A DNA stretch of 64,000 nucleotides, taken from contig QYRS01000005.1 in the NCBI GenBank assembly GCA_006503535.1, forward strand, positions 310,001 to 374,000, given 5' to 3'. A program made the position numbers and the translations under genes. Source of the stretch: Arthrinium phaeospermum (Eukaryota > Ascomycota > Sordariomycetes > Amphisphaeriales > Apiosporaceae). Under the pieces are notes generated by a model. That model did no database searches. It saw nothing but the letters and a program-made list of their open reading frames with translations, and was not told the origin of the DNA. Below are positions 1 to 11,990 of this stretch, one piece after another. Numbering within the stretch: position 1 is the stretch's first letter; every line of letters starts with the position of its first letter.

Positions 1-485
1 TTGCATAGAGAACGCTCTTTGGTTAATCGGCGCGGGGTATACGCCGAGCTTACCTACTAGGTCGACTTATATGCCGTGTCCGAGGCCAATTATGTGATTG
101 GTTCTCGAGCGTCTACCTGAGTCCTTACAGGGTGATATCCAATGTCTGCTTACAACAGTGCCACATTGGGCGGGCTGCATCACCGTGCCATACCAAGTCC
201 TTATCCGAAGGACCTTCCCGAATGGCTCAAGTGGCGTGATAACCATGTAACGCGTGTGGTAGTTGTTACTTGCTGGCTTCGAACAGCGGAGATTCGACAT
301 TGTTGATTTTGTTGTCATTTTGCAAATTTAATCACCATTGGTAGTCTTCAAGAAGAGACAAGATGACAATCAAAACAGTTGATGGACCTCGTAAGTCCGT
401 TTTCTCTGTCGAGCTGGGAGCTCTATAAATACGGTGCTGTGATATAACTCAGTGAATGTAGCCCACGAGCTACGGCTGATAGGGC
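1..485. other. intergenic, no gene seen
   Basis: No reading frame with recognisable protein content was found on either strand. The only notable element is a TATA-like word just upstream of the amidohydrolase remnant. Confidence 0.5.
424..430 (+). promoter_or_regulatory. TATA-like box
   Basis: The word TATAAAT lies about 85-100 bases before the first codons of the amidohydrolase remnant and could be a relic of its core promoter. It is a short match and could be chance. Confidence 0.25.
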
Positions 486-528
486 CTATGTCCGGCAACC
501 AGCTGATTTGCCCACGCTCCTAGGAGGC

Positions 529-661
529 TGCTCCCAGGATATATCGGGCACTACGTCTCCGCCGCCGGAGCGGCTGACCAGGCCCGTCTTCTCCATGCTC
601 CCAGATATATCGGGCACTACGTCTCCGCCGCCGGAGCGGCTGACCAGGCCCGTCTTCTCCA
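529..661 (+). repeat. tandem duplication, 67 bp + 66 bp
   Basis: Two adjacent copies begin at 529 and 596. They are identical except that the second lacks one G (CCCAGGATAT versus CCCAGATAT). The unit encodes a TSPPPERLTRPVFS segment at the front of the amidohydrolase remnant. Confidence 0.9.
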
Positions 662-1101
662 CTGGCCTGGGCATTGCCATCAGACCCAAGAACTGGCAGC
701 CCAGCTCTCTACAGCGGGTCAATGACGAGGCGAACACGACGGCGAGAAAGGTGTTCTACACTATCGTGAAGGCCGGCCTCCTGATCCCGGGCGACGGCGA
801 CCCCCTCGAGGACGCCGCGCTTGTCATCGAAGGGAAGTTGATCGCCTGTCGGCGCCGCCACGACTTGCCGGACAAGTACACCGAGGCCGGCCACCACCGC
901 GTCTTCTCGGCGCCGGTCATCATGCCGGGGCTTTGGACGTCCACGCCACTTTGACGGGGCGGATCCGAGGAGCTGCCCAGCTATCTCGACTTCATCACGG
1001 AGCACCCGGCGTCGCAGGGGGCTCGGTTGACGCGGCAGTGTTGGGAGTCGCTGCAGCGCGGATATGGTATATATGCTACTCCATACATACCTGCATCGCA
1101 A

Positions 1102-1186
1102 TCGAGCTAACAGATACGTGTAGTAGCTAGAATCATCATAAGGGGTCGAGCTAACAGATACGTGTAGCTAGAATCATCATAAGGGG
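1102..1186 (+). repeat. tandem duplication, 44 bp + 41 bp
   Basis: Adjacent copies start with TCGAGCTAACAGATACGTG at 1102 and 1146. They differ by a 3-base TAG present only in the first. The repeat lies at the left edge of the segment interrupting the amidohydrolase remnant. Confidence 0.9.
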
Positions 1187-1585
1187 TCCGCAGATTGTGC
1201 TAATCGAGAACAGACGTCATTGCGAGACGTTGCTGGCTACGGGTGTGAGGTAAGAGGCTCCTAAGTTGCGGTATCGCCACCGAATACCCAACAATACTGA
1301 CAGACTCCTAAAAGATGGCTAGGCTATTGACGACGGCAGTATAGTAGGCCCAAACATCTATAGTAGCGGTGCTGTTTGAGTCAGCTCGCTGTCGTAAGTA
1401 CATTCTTCGTCGATTATATGCACCCCCATATCCTTTTTAATCGCATACTCGGGCCCTCGCGATACGCTCCCCACATCCAACGGGAACCATGGCATCACCA
1501 AAGCTTGATGGCTCACCCAACCAAGCCAGAAAGTAAAACAACCGCTGCCAGTGCAATTTGAATCGAAACAGCATATCCCTCTATT

Positions 1586-1672
1586 GACCGGGCCGGTGTA
1601 GCCTAGCGGTATATTCTATTCATATACTTAAAGGCAAGAGGGTTCAACTCCCTCTGCGGTCATTCTTTTTTT
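1586..1672 (+). tRNA. tRNA-like Pol III unit, anticodon not resolved
   Basis: A B-box-like GGTTCAACTCC sits in a perfect T arm (GAGGG, loop TTCAACT, CCCTC; 1638-1654). An A-box-like TAGCCTAGCGGT starts at 1599. A T8 tract starting at 1666 would serve as Pol III terminator. Bases 1586-1592 pair at five Watson-Crick positions plus one GU with 1655-1661. A GTATAT/ATATAC stem with a 7-base loop occupies 1609-1627, but the loop lacks the expected T33 and the D arm does not fold cleanly. It could be a decayed tRNA gene, a tRNA-derived SINE head, or an organellar-type tRNA copy. It lies inside the segment that splits the amidohydrolase remnant. Confidence 0.4.
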
Positions 1673-2594
1673 TCTCTCGATTTCCTCTACGAGCACACAT
1701 TTATTTTTTTCTGTATCGTTCGGTTCCTCTTTAAGATGCCCACCGAGTCACAGATTCAAGTATACTGCTGTTGATGGTCTGAATGTCGGATTAGTTCTAT
1801 CGACCACCTTGCTTTAGAGTATAACACCGAGTATGGCTGACATGATATGGCATCGCAGACGGAGATATCTTTCCCTCCCCCCGGCGACGTCCTCCTGACC
1901 CTGGCGTCGGCAACATCACCGCGGGCCACCACGGGACGAGCATGAGTCTCATCGTCGACGGCGTGGACGAGTGCCGGCGCGGCGTGCGGCTGCAGCTCCG
2001 CCGCGGCGCCAAGTTGCATCAAGGTGATGGCGTCGGGCGGCGTGCTGTCGCTCGACGACGACGTCGACTGCTCGCGACCATCGAGCACGCCTCCTTCGCC
2101 GACGACGAGGTCATCGCCCTCGTCAAGGAGAAGCGGTGGGTGGCCACGCGCACCGTGATCCAGCTCCTCGACTCGGGCGGCGAGGGCGTCCCGCGCAAGA
2201 GCTGGGACAAGGCGCTGCGCATCGCCGACGCCTCGCTCGCGGGCTACAAGCGGGCCATCGCCGACGGGGGGTCCTGTTCGCGCTGGGGACCGACATGCCG
2301 CCCGGCTTCAACATGGCCCTGGAGCTGGAACTGGCCGTCCGGTGCGGCATGTCGAACCTGCAGGCCATACGGTGCGCGACGGCCAACGGGCCCCTAACGG
2401 TAGGTGAGCAGGCCCCGAAGACGGGGCAGCTCAAGGTCGGCTTCGAGGCAGATCTCCTTGGCTTGACGGAGAATCCGGTCGAGGACGTCAGGATTCTACA
2501 GCAGAAAGAGACCATTAAATACGTCTGGAAAGGGGGTGTGCTTTTCAAGGGGCCAGGTGTAGGCCCATGGGGTGAGCACTATGTATTCAATTGA

Positions 2595-3002
2595 TCTACT
2601 GTCATTCCATTGCGGGGTCGGCGGTCCTGGAACGATATGACAGCGCCAAATCGCAGTCGACTCAGCAATACTCATATCTCTGATACAAATAAACCAAGCT
2701 ACGTGTATAGCTTATATATGCACTAAATTCATATATCGTCAAATTATATGCTTTGGACCTGCGCCGGAAGCCAATGAATACCCCGTCAAAGCCGGCTTCT
2801 AGTATGCAATACCAGCAAATCTATCTTGTGTAACGCCAGGTTGATGCAATCATGTTCGTTACTCGTTCCGTAGCCCTCATGTTCGACGTTTCAAAGCCCT
2901 CCAGAGAAAGCTTGCAAGGTACATTAATACAAAATATTGAATCGGTAGGTGATCGCTCCTCCGTCTGTACCGGCTACTTGGACAGATCGGTAAATAGCTA
3001 GA
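2595..3002. other. intergenic, no gene seen
   Basis: Moderately AT-rich spacer between the amidohydrolase remnant and the 3' end of the SLD3-like gene on the opposite strand. No supported feature. Confidence 0.5.
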
Positions 3003-5948
3003 TCAGAAAAGGTCGTCGTAATCATCCCAACCCAGCTGTGCGTATACCGACGTTTTCGCCCTTCATCTTGGTTATTCTTGTCATTTTTGACAGGTGTAAC
3101 ATCAACATAATCCGCTGTTCGTTTCTTGGCCGGTGTGTCACGTAATTCTCGATGGAGGTCATTCGCCCGAGGCGAGGCCTCTTAACTGGTGTTTCGGCCA
3201 TGATACCGCCAGGAGAGGATGGCAGCACGATGCCACTGTCGCGTTGGTTCAAGTGGCTACCAGGCACTTCCAGATATTGCGACCGTCGAGAGGGTACCGG
3301 CGAAGAAGCGAGCACGACGCCTTCGTCTGACGCGGACACCCGAATCGTGTCATACTTTAATGCAGATGGGCGTGCCGGTGGCTATAGTTTCCCTTGGTGG
3401 TTTGGCCACTCTGGGTAAGACGGGAGACTCGTTGACCGGAAACGCCGTATCCCTATCGCGCTTCCTTGGAGCAGATGATGATATCAAGGAGGCAGACGGT
3501 GATATATGCATCTTCTCAACCGAATCAGCAAGAGTACGATTACTTGTTGACCTGCCTTGAGATGGCCGACTAAGCGCATCTCGAAATCGGTGGCCCACTG
3601 GTGTTGCCTGAACAACATCTTGGAAACGAGTGTACTGTGTTGGCTTCCGTGACTTTCTTAGCTGAGCCAGCGTTGTAGTTGCGCGTCGTTCCTCGGCTTC
3701 TTCCACAGCTTTCCCGACCGCGACCTCCCTATTTGGCTTCTCAAGCTGGATATAGCCTCCTGAAGTTCGGCCATTTGAGCCTCCTTCTTCGCTTTGTCCT
3801 CGGCAGACGCACGCTTGATAGGAGCCTGCTCGACAACAGAAGCCTTACCCTTCGCATGACTGGAATCCTTGGAGTCTGGCCGGGGCACGCTTGTTAGAGA
3901 TGTAGATTCGCTAGCTTCTCGTTTTAGTACTGGGTACGTTGGAGTTGAGGCCGATCTCATCAGCGCGATCATCCCGCTAGGGCCACGCGACATGCTGCGT
4001 CGGTTGCGCTCGGTTTCCTTGGATAAAACCGCTCAAGTGAATGAACCGACTTCGAGGCAGCTGGTCGTTTCGCTGAGGACCGGGTTTGCTTTTCGGCTTG
4101 GCTATTGGTTCTGTCTTTCTTGACCTCGGCTTCGGCGGTGATGGCATCACCGGACCACCCAATTTCCGATTGACCTCATCGCACTGTTGGGGAAGTCGAG
4201 CAGAGTAGCTAGCCTTACGTCAGCAAGCCATCACGGCACAATTCAGGGTGTCTTCCTTACAAGGGCACTATTATGTCGATACAGAAGTCTCGAAGGGGGT
4301 CAGAGCTTGATCCCTGCGACTGATGAGCGCCATCAGCGTCTCCAGCGTGGGATTCGCCCGGCAGCTCAACCCCGTCCATTGTCGTCGACTGCCATATAGA
4401 TAGCCGGTCTGCCTGCACAACCAAAAGGACGGGGAGATTATGTTTGTTCCGTTTCTTCACCGGCGTCTGCTTGGACGAGTCTAGGGCGGTCTCATCGCCT
4501 GGGAGGGCAGGGGCTTGTGAGTTGGTACCGTTGTCGCCAGATCTCGAAGACTCCAAGGCCAAGATTTCCAGGATGAGAATCATCTGTAACTGGGTCTCCC
4601 TTGTGCGGAGATATGAAATCTGTAATCTGGTTTCCTCGGCCTCGGCTTTTGTCGAGTCTTCGTCTTCTCTTCGCTGGGGCTTGCGTAAGGACCACCATTT
4701 CCGAACATGACCATCCTCGTCAGGGTAAAGAACATTTTTCCCGAGTTCATTTTCTTGGATTTTCTCTTTTTGGGTTGGTCGCTTGTTCGTCCCCCGACTC
4801 CGCCAGACCCGTTTTCGCCAAAGCAATGATTTCCGGGACGGAGCTCTTGTACTTGGCGTCAATTTTGCGTTGACAATACAAGGCTCTTCAAGAAGTCTAT
4901 CAGGTCGTTCATGTCCAGGTTCGAATCACAGTCCAAATGGAACGCAGCTCGAGCTCGAGACAGGGACCTTTCGCAAAGTAGGCTAGAGAACCCTGATGAC
5001 CGTTAGGTGGGTTACCATGAATGATGAAAATCGACCTACCATCGAATGATACAGCGTTTCAATATACTGATTGCGAATATTGTTATATGTCGTCCGCTGT
5101 AGTTTGCTCTATAGGCAATTCTGGATTTGTTGGTAGTGTTAGCTGAGCTGCCACCTGGGCTTCAGGGGCCGGAAAGAGTAGCCTGGGCTGGCAGTCTGGC
5201 AGTTTGTGGCTGGGTCCACCGGCGAAGGGGCATTGGACCCTCGGCAACCGATGCAGACCTCTGCGGTTTCTTCACCATTGACTGTATGGCTTCGATGGCA
5301 ACATCTTTTCTTGGTCTCCTTGTGCAGTTGAGGTGTGACTAGTGGTCCTGAGTCTGGGTCCTGAGCTGCAATCTGCGGGCGCTGCTTGACCATCTTCGTG
5401 TTCGTCACGGTGGCACAACCACTGAGCTGCTCCAGATTGACCCAGCTGCCCAGCTTACATAAGAGTAAAGACCATTGTCGTGTCGTTCCAAAGCGTAGAC
5501 AGACTTGTCACTTTCGAGGCGTGCAATTAGGACTACAGGCCGAGCTCCTAAGCGACCTTCGAGATCCAGGATCTTGATGGTCGATTCAAAGAACCGGGCA
5601 TATGCGAAATCGCCCTGAGGCGAAGCAAGATCGAGAGAGGCAAGAGGCAGGTGCTCTCGAGGCAGAAGCATGAGAGGCTGAAGACTGCGGGGCTTGACAG
5701 AAAGCTTTGGGGGGTGAGGCTGGAGAGAGGATGGCTTAGAACGGCATCAAGACGAGAGGAATCCTATTGGCACTCACCCTAACAACAATTGAGGGCCTCA
5801 GAAGGTCCTCCATAGCGTGGACATCGTCATGCTTACGCTTCCGGGCAGACATATTTGGAGAGAGGCCCTCATGTTGGCTCGGCCTGCTGTCAGACTCGGG
5901 CGCTATCTTGGGAGGCGGCGCGCTCGAGCTGGGCGTTTTTATAGACAT
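3003..5948 (-). CDS. SLD3: Sld3-like DNA replication initiation factor, frameshifted
   Basis: Reading right to left, fragments in all three frames line up into one protein typical of fungal Sld3, the Treslin-related factor that loads Cdc45 onto the MCM helicase at origins. Blocks in order are: MSARKRKHDD near 5852; LPREHLPLASLDL, KILDLEGRLGARP and VYALERHDNGLY (5670-5450); KLGSWVNLEQL after a shift; QYIETLYHSM followed by a short intron and GSLAYFAKG (about 5070-4960); DLIDFLKSLVLST; LYPDEDGHVRKWW and QISYLRTRETQLQMILILEI (about 4730-4560); and a C-terminal TPVKR...LGWDDYDDLF ending in TGA at 3003-3005. The central blocks correspond to the Sld3/Treslin domain. The start is uncertain (ATG at 5948 or 5852). 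At least five frame changes are needed. Sld3 is essential in yeasts, so sequence error is more likely than decay. Family identification is from remembered family patterns, not a search. Confidence 0.8.
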
Positions 5949-7705
5949 AAGGAGACTGGCAATGAACCTTCCATCGGGGAGGTAGGGTATGCTGTCAATC
6001 GACCGAGGGTAGGGCACTGTACAATGGCTCGATATAAACTATTCGATGCTTCTCCATGTGCCAGACAGCGGGTGCATGGCCCGTACTGTGGCATGGTACA
6101 CCAAAGATGATTTCAACAAGCCTGGGAATAGGAAGAAGAGCACGGCACTAGCCACACGCGTCTCGGGGCGCGTTGAGTACCGACCACCAATTGAGCCATG
6201 TAATTGATTAGATTAAGTGCGGTCTACAGTAGCGACCAGTCGGAGAGTCGGTGGTCGGGTACTTCTGCACCTTTCGCTTCCCGTCAATTTTGAGGCTTTA
6301 CTAGTTCGGGCATAGTGGGGTACAGGGGTTTGAGAATGGTATCATGTGGCTTGCAAAGGGTTGCCAAAACCTGCCGACTTGGTTCGAAAATCATCGATCG
6401 CAAGTGGCTTACGCAGGCAAGTAGCGCCTTATTGGCGAATGTGTGTTCCACGCATCCAATTGATCATCTGATCACATCATTGAAGACATTACATAGAAAC
6501 CTGCTCCGTCTGCCGTCCTGCATTTTGCACCTCTTATTTGATGACGGACCCCGGGGCCCCTTGTGAAACCTGACTGCTTGAGTGTGCATATTGCGGTGCT
6601 GTCAATCTCCGAACACCTGTCCGAGGCCGTCACACTGCAAGCATTAGCCTGTCCAAATATTATTGTTCTGATTCCAGTGTTACCATCCACGGGTGCTAGT
6701 AGTAGGGTGTGGACGCTCAGCTTCGAATGTTGACTCTTCTGGATGGCCCCGAAAGGCCCAGCTCGATGCATAGACGTGACTCGAGTGATAAAGATCATAA
6801 CTATTGGTGGTAATACCGTGATCGTCATGCTGTTCACGTCGCTTGCTTGCATCTATGATACTCACACCCGTCGTCCCACGTGGCGTTAGAGCCCACTAGG
6901 TAACTGGAACATAACGACTGTTAGGGGCTGTTAGACACCAGACAGCAGCCTAGTGTTTCGATTCATGTTGACTGTTGAAAAGCTTGGTGGCGCGCCGCAA
7001 GACCTGTTGCCTGTAGTCGCAGCCCAATAGCCCTGGAGGTTTTGGCCCGTGAAAGCCCCAGGCTCGCCCAAAGCTGGAGCCAATAGCCCGAGTGCTGGGC
7101 AGTACCCTTACATTAGTGCACCAACCAGCCTTGGTACATACACTGCTGATCCCACGGGCAGATTCCGATGTAGGTCCCGAGTCTTGTTTCTTCAATCATT
7201 TCGATATCGTGTCTCCAACTGCCATCGCGATCCGTCCACGCCTCTTTTTTCTAAACCTGCTTGTGGTTGCACCAAGCTGTCCAAAATCGCGGCCACCATA
7301 GAGAAAAAAAAAATAAAACAAGAAACACCAAGATTTGCTACTCAGCTGAAAGCAATTCGCCGTGCCCGGTCTTTTTCTTTTCTTCCTGCCCTGATTGGAC
7401 CTTTCACGATCCTTGGCCCAAATGGATTCCTGTCTCGACATCTCGTGATACCCTACCAAGCATCCCGCTTTTCCGGTCCAGACTAAAAGAAGATCGTGGG
7501 TGAGGCTCCATCGAAAAGGGCCGGCAACAACGGCGCCACTGCCCTCGCTTTCTCCTCTACACTAGAGAGATATCTCCAACCTTGTCGCAACCCGCCGTGC
7601 TCTCCCCTTCGCCTCTCAGATCCGTGGTTTTCCCAACTTGTTGCTTTATTCGGCCACCACTGTTAGCCAACCACGCCATTTCCGGCAGTGGCAGCAACAA
7701 CAACC
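5949..7705. other. divergent intergenic region SLD3-SSK2
   Basis: About 1.7 kb between two diverging genes. The last ~500 bases before SSK2 are rich in pyrimidine runs (TCTTTTTTCT, CTTTTTCTTTTC), as in fungal 5' leaders. No coding sequence could be supported. Confidence 0.5.
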
Positions 7706-10700
7706 ATGTCGTCCGAAACATCGCCACGGGCTGTGCGCTTTTCCCAGGGCGAGCACGAAATGCTTGGCGAAAAGATGAACATCAAGCCGCAGCGCCCCTT
7801 ACCGCCAACAATGGACTCCGACGCCTCAGGCTTCCGGAGACTACGTCGCCGACCCAACGACCCTGCCGAACTCGAGCGACAAGACGAAGTTGGCTCTTTG
7901 GCGCGATACGCGGATTCGGGCAGCCATTCTAGCTCAGTAGCATCTTTGGCACCCAACTCGTTGGCCAACAGTACGAACAGTCGTCGAGGAATGGTTCACT
8001 CTAGCGACACAAATGGCGCGTCTACACCGTCCGGCGTCGTTAGCAACAGCACCCGCCAGGCTCAACAGAGGCCCTTGCCTTTAACTCGAACGCCTTCGGG
8101 TACGTACGCGCCGCAGAGAGGCCCTGGTATCAATACGCAATCATTCCCACTCACCCGGTCCGGCTCGCGTCCTCGGCGTGGCGAGGATCCTGCCGATAAA
8201 TTCCGCCATCAAGAACCCGCCTATCTTCGTATGATGCGCCAGGAGCCGAACATGAATGGTTATTTCGACCCTACACCCCGAGCCTGGACTATACGGACGA
8301 CGAATCCGAAGAGGAGACGCCGTCCTCCGAAGGCGCTTACGACGACCGCTATAATGAAGAAACCATCATGTTTTATAACGACGACAACGATTTACAACCC
8401 ACGGAAGACGATATTCAAGATCCTGTCAACCGAGAAAGGTTGGAATGGCATGGCATGCTGGCCGCTGTTCTGACTGGAGATGTCGTAAGGCAAGAAAAGA
8501 AACGACTTATTGGTTCCTCTGAGCAACAAGGCGGTAAGACTGCCCATAAGGCTGAGCTCTGGGTTGGTCTACGCTCTAAAGTATGCGGACGGTCTCTTGC
8601 GGTTCAGAGGCGAATGGTGGAGGAGGCCCGAGGAAACTTGGACAGGGTCATTGACGAGATCACACGATTCGAGGTTCAAGGAGAGAGTGAGGCCGGAAAA
8701 CCCCCTATCGATCAAATCCGGGATGTCGTGGAAAAGATTGAAAAGTGCGAGAGTCTGTACCCATCTTGGGATGCTCTTGGCGCTGAGCACAAAACCGCCA
8801 AGTCTCAGGCATTTCTAGAGGCCTCGGATGCGGTTCTTTCCTGGTACAACACGAATGAGATGATTAATACGGAACTATCGATTCTCAAGAAGTGGGTGGG
8901 CAACGACAACCTCGACTTTCACATGAAAAAGCAGCGATCCCCAAGCACCAACGGTCTTGGCGACGAAACTCATTCTTAGACCGCCTAATGAAAGAAGACG
9001 GTCTCAAGTCTCTTCATGACGACAACGGCGGCAGTTTCGAGGAGAAGCAAAGGAATGCAGCCAAAACCAAGACTCTCGTGCGCCGCAGCATGCTGTCAGC
9101 CATCTCTACCACCATTGCGAAAGCCAGGAGACCCTCATCGTAAACTCGGCAGCTTTCAAGAAACGCCACCTACCACCGTATATCGAGGAATCCTTACTCT
9201 CATAAGCTTCCCATCGCGTCTCATCGAGGAAATCATCAAGGTCCGACTCGCGTACGCCAAGAAGATGAAGGAAACGACCAGCAAAACTCGATTCTCCAGG
9301 ATCAGATGATCGCGCAGTTCGAGCTTCTGCTCCAGCTGGCTATCAGAATCAAGCAAGAATGTCTGACTGTATTGCAGCCACAGCGGGCTGGCAGCTGCCC
9401 CCATGCATTGACGATTCATTTGATCAGGTCGTTCTGGATGCCCTGAAGTATTACTTCAAAATGCTGAATTGGAAGCTCAGCAGGAACAAAAACACATTCA
9501 AAGAAGCCGAGGTCTTGTTCAGGAATGGGGATTGCCAATGAAATCGGCAGAAAACCTGCAAGGGGGCGACATCGAGGTTGCTGAGCAGTTTAGCACACTG
9601 ACGTTCAAGGCGCTCAACCGTCTTAGCCAGACATTTGAGCGCGAGCTTCAGCGGAAACCAAGGAGTCCGTCGACACGATGAGTAAACGGTACAAACAGGT
9701 TTTGGAATCTGTTCGGGTGCGTCAGAGAATGCTGCAGCGCTTCTCCCGAAAACTGAGTGATCACTACGAAAACGCCTCCGATATGAGCATCGCGTTCGCC
9801 CCCGACGATCTCCAAAGCTTCTACGAGCGTCTGTCGGTGAGCGGCCATTTCCTGGTGGACGAGTTTGAAGGTATCCAAATTTGGCGTCACTGCCCTCGTG
9901 GGACGTGACGACGAAGTACAGACTATTCTGAGAAACATGCTTCCATGACCCGAGCTGGCTCCAGACCGCACCGATCCGTACGTGTTGATTCTGCGACCCG
10001 AGACACCCTTGCACTGGTTCGGTAACCGCAGCACGCAACCGCTCAACATCGACTCGACCGATCTCAAATCGGGCAAATGCTCGGTGAGCGGCCATTTCCT
10101 GGTGGACGAGTTTGAAGGTATCCAAATTTTGGCGTCACCTGCCCTCGTGGGACGTGACGACGAAGTACAGACTATTCTGAGAACATGCTTCCATGACCCC
10201 GAGCTGGCTCCAGACCGCACCGATCCGTACGTGTTGATTCTGCGACCCGAGACACCCTTGCACTGGTTCGGTAACCGCAGCACGCAACCGCTCAACATCG
10301 ACTCGACCGATCTCAAAATCGGGCAAATGCGGTTGATTGCCGATGGCTCGCAATACCCCTTGATCACTGCGCGTAAGATCTTCTTGGAGTCGATCGACAT
10401 GCATCTGGACTTGGTGGTGGAGCAACGCTTCGTTTTTGCCACCGAGTTTGGCCAGCGACTCTGTTGAGCAGGACAGCACCGCCGTCAGATGAACAACATG
10501 AAGCTCACTAAGCTGGCACTGGACTGGGTGAGCTTTATCTGCGATGACTGTGCTGTGACCGACCGAAAGTCTTTCCGTTGGGCAGTCCCGGCTCTAGAAT
10601 TTGCCATGGGCATGACAAGGGGTCGGCATATTCTTGGGTTAGATCCCACTGAATATTCCCGACTGCGAGCCAAGGTCTCGGGATGCATGTCCTTGCTGAT

Positions 10701-11990
10701 TTCGCACTTCGATATCTTGGGGGCCAAGTCAAACCAGGCCGCCCAATCCGAACGAGAGCGCATAGAGGCTCTCGTCGGGCAATTCAAGAGGATCGACAAG
10801 AACCGCATGCTTGATGACGAGGAAGCTTTCAAGTACATCCAAGAGCAACGCCTCGAGAAGGTCGCCCAGGTCGACGAAGTGCAAAGGCAGGTCATATCTG
10901 AAAGACAGGGGTTGGGCCGTGTGCTAGAGTTTTCTAACGAGGTCGACCGATCTCTTGCCTATCTATCTTCCTCAGCCACCAACATATCTATGCGTTGGCA
11001 ACAGGGCCATTTCGTCGGAGGTGGGACATTTGGAAATGTCTACTCGGCCATGAACTTGGACACCGGACACCTGATGGCCGTGAAGGAAATCCGTCTACAG
11101 GATCCCAAGCTGATTCCCCAGGTTGCCACTCAGATCAAGGATGAGATGAGTGTCCTGGAGGTACTTGATCACCCCAACGTAGTTTCGTACTACGGCATTG
11201 AGGTTCATCGTGACAGAGTATACATCTTCATGGAATTCTGCTCGGGTGGATCTCTGGCCAACCTGTTGGAGCACGGTCGTATCGAAGACGAACAGGTCAC
11301 CATGGTTTACGCGCTGCAGCTACTCGAAGGCCTTGCCTATCTTCATGAGAGCGGGATTGCTCACCGCGATATCAAACCAGAGAGTAGTAACAGTCTCTCC
11401 ATCTGTGGCAAACGATTGCTTGTTGCTGGAAACTAACCAAGCCACTAGATATTCTTCTTGATCACAACGGTGTCATCAAGTATGTCGATTTCGGCGCTGC
11501 CAAGATCATCGCCCGCCAGGGCCGTACGTTGGTGAACGCTACCAGCGCACAACCTAACCGTTCCATGACTGGTACGCCAATGTACATGTCCCCCGAGGTG
11601 ATCAAGGGTGAGAATCCAGGTAGGGCTGGTGCCGTCGATGTTTGGTCGCTCGGATGTGTTATCTTGGAGATGGTCACGGGCCGGCGGCCATGGTCGAATC
11701 TTGACAACGAATGGGCTATAATGTACAACATCGCTCAAGGAAACCCGCCACAGCTCCCCGGCGCCGACCAACTCAGCGAACAAGGCATCGACTTCCTGAG
11801 GAGGTGCTTCGTCCGAGACCCACGGGGCCGCGCGAGTGCGGTCGAGCTGCTACAGCACGAATGGATCATGGCCATCCGCAGCCAAGTCGTCGAGCCGGCC
11901 ACCCCGAGCGACTCGGGCAACAACTCGGCGCAGAACACCCCGCACCCGAACTCAGCTGGGAGCCGCCAAGGTGCCGATCAATTTTCTTAG
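7706..11990 (+). CDS. SSK2: SSK2/Os-4-type MAP kinase kinase kinase, frameshifted
   Basis: MAPKKK of the high-osmolarity (HOG/Os) pathway, expected to phosphorylate the Pbs2/Os-5 MAPKK. ATG at 7706 opens MSSETSPRAVRFSQGEHEML. A low-complexity Ser-rich N-terminus is followed by an acidic segment and a long helical regulatory domain (about 8370-10900), with shifts near 8285, 8960, 9150 and 9530 and a duplicated block at 9834-10330. The kinase domain is clean: GGGTFGNVYSA glycine loop, AVKEIRL lysine, HRDIKPEN catalytic loop, DFGAAK, GTPMYMSPEV activation segment, DVWSLGCVILEM. A 65-bp intron (11384-11448, GTAGTA...CTAAC...TAG) falls inside the HRDIKPEN codons. The shifts examined, at C or A runs, are repaired by one base. 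The stop at 11988-11990 is followed by 88 more open codons in the same frame, so the C-terminus is uncertain. SSK2 versus another Bck1/Ste11 kinase is decided by the N-terminal region and the ENPGRAGAVDVWSLG pattern. Confidence 0.85.
9834..10330 (+). repeat. tandem duplication, 247 bp + 250 bp, inside SSK2
   Basis: Copy 1 is 9834-10080 and copy 2 is 10081-10330. Aligned by eye they show no substitution and five single-base indels (AAATTTGG/AAATTTTGG, CACTGC/CACCTGC, GAAACA/GAACA, GACCCG/GACCCCG, CAAATCG/CAAAATCG), all in homopolymers. Copy 2 is open and fits the SSK2 reading frame (GHFLVDEFEGIQI...DPYVLILRPETPLHW). Copy 1 is broken. The pattern fits two uncollapsed versions of one locus with read errors better than an old duplication. 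Confidence 0.92.

Larger units (their letters stand above)
508..2594 (+). pseudogene. amidohydrolase-superfamily pseudogene, split by an insert
   Basis: Remnant of a metal-dependent amidohydrolase (imidazolonepropionase/prolidase-like family). The 5' part (about 744-1065) encodes the N-terminal beta segment (GLLIPGDGDPLEDAALVIEG), a MPGLWDVHA-type metal-site region and a TEHPASQGARLTRQCWESLQRG stretch, but spread over three frames. Homology resumes at about 1845 with GDIF...GNITAGHHGTSM, VDGVDECRRGVRLQLRRGAK and IKVMASGGVLSLDDDVD, then TIEHASFADDEVIALVKEK and, in another frame, GTDMPPGFNMALELELAVR to TANGPLT and KYVWKGG. Between 1065 and 1845 is an unrelated ~0.8 kb segment. About 30-35 residues expected between the DDDVD and TIEHASF blocks (a VAAH-type metal-binding strand) are missing. 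Insert, deletion and several frameshifts together argue for a true pseudogene rather than read error alone. The family call rests on motifs; the original substrate cannot be told. Confidence 0.75.

Noticed and set aside
7706..11990. Programmed ribosomal frameshifting as explanation of the SSK2 shifts
   Set aside because: Several shifts at unrelated homopolymers, and matching indels between duplicated copies, fit read errors. No conserved slippery site with structure was seen.
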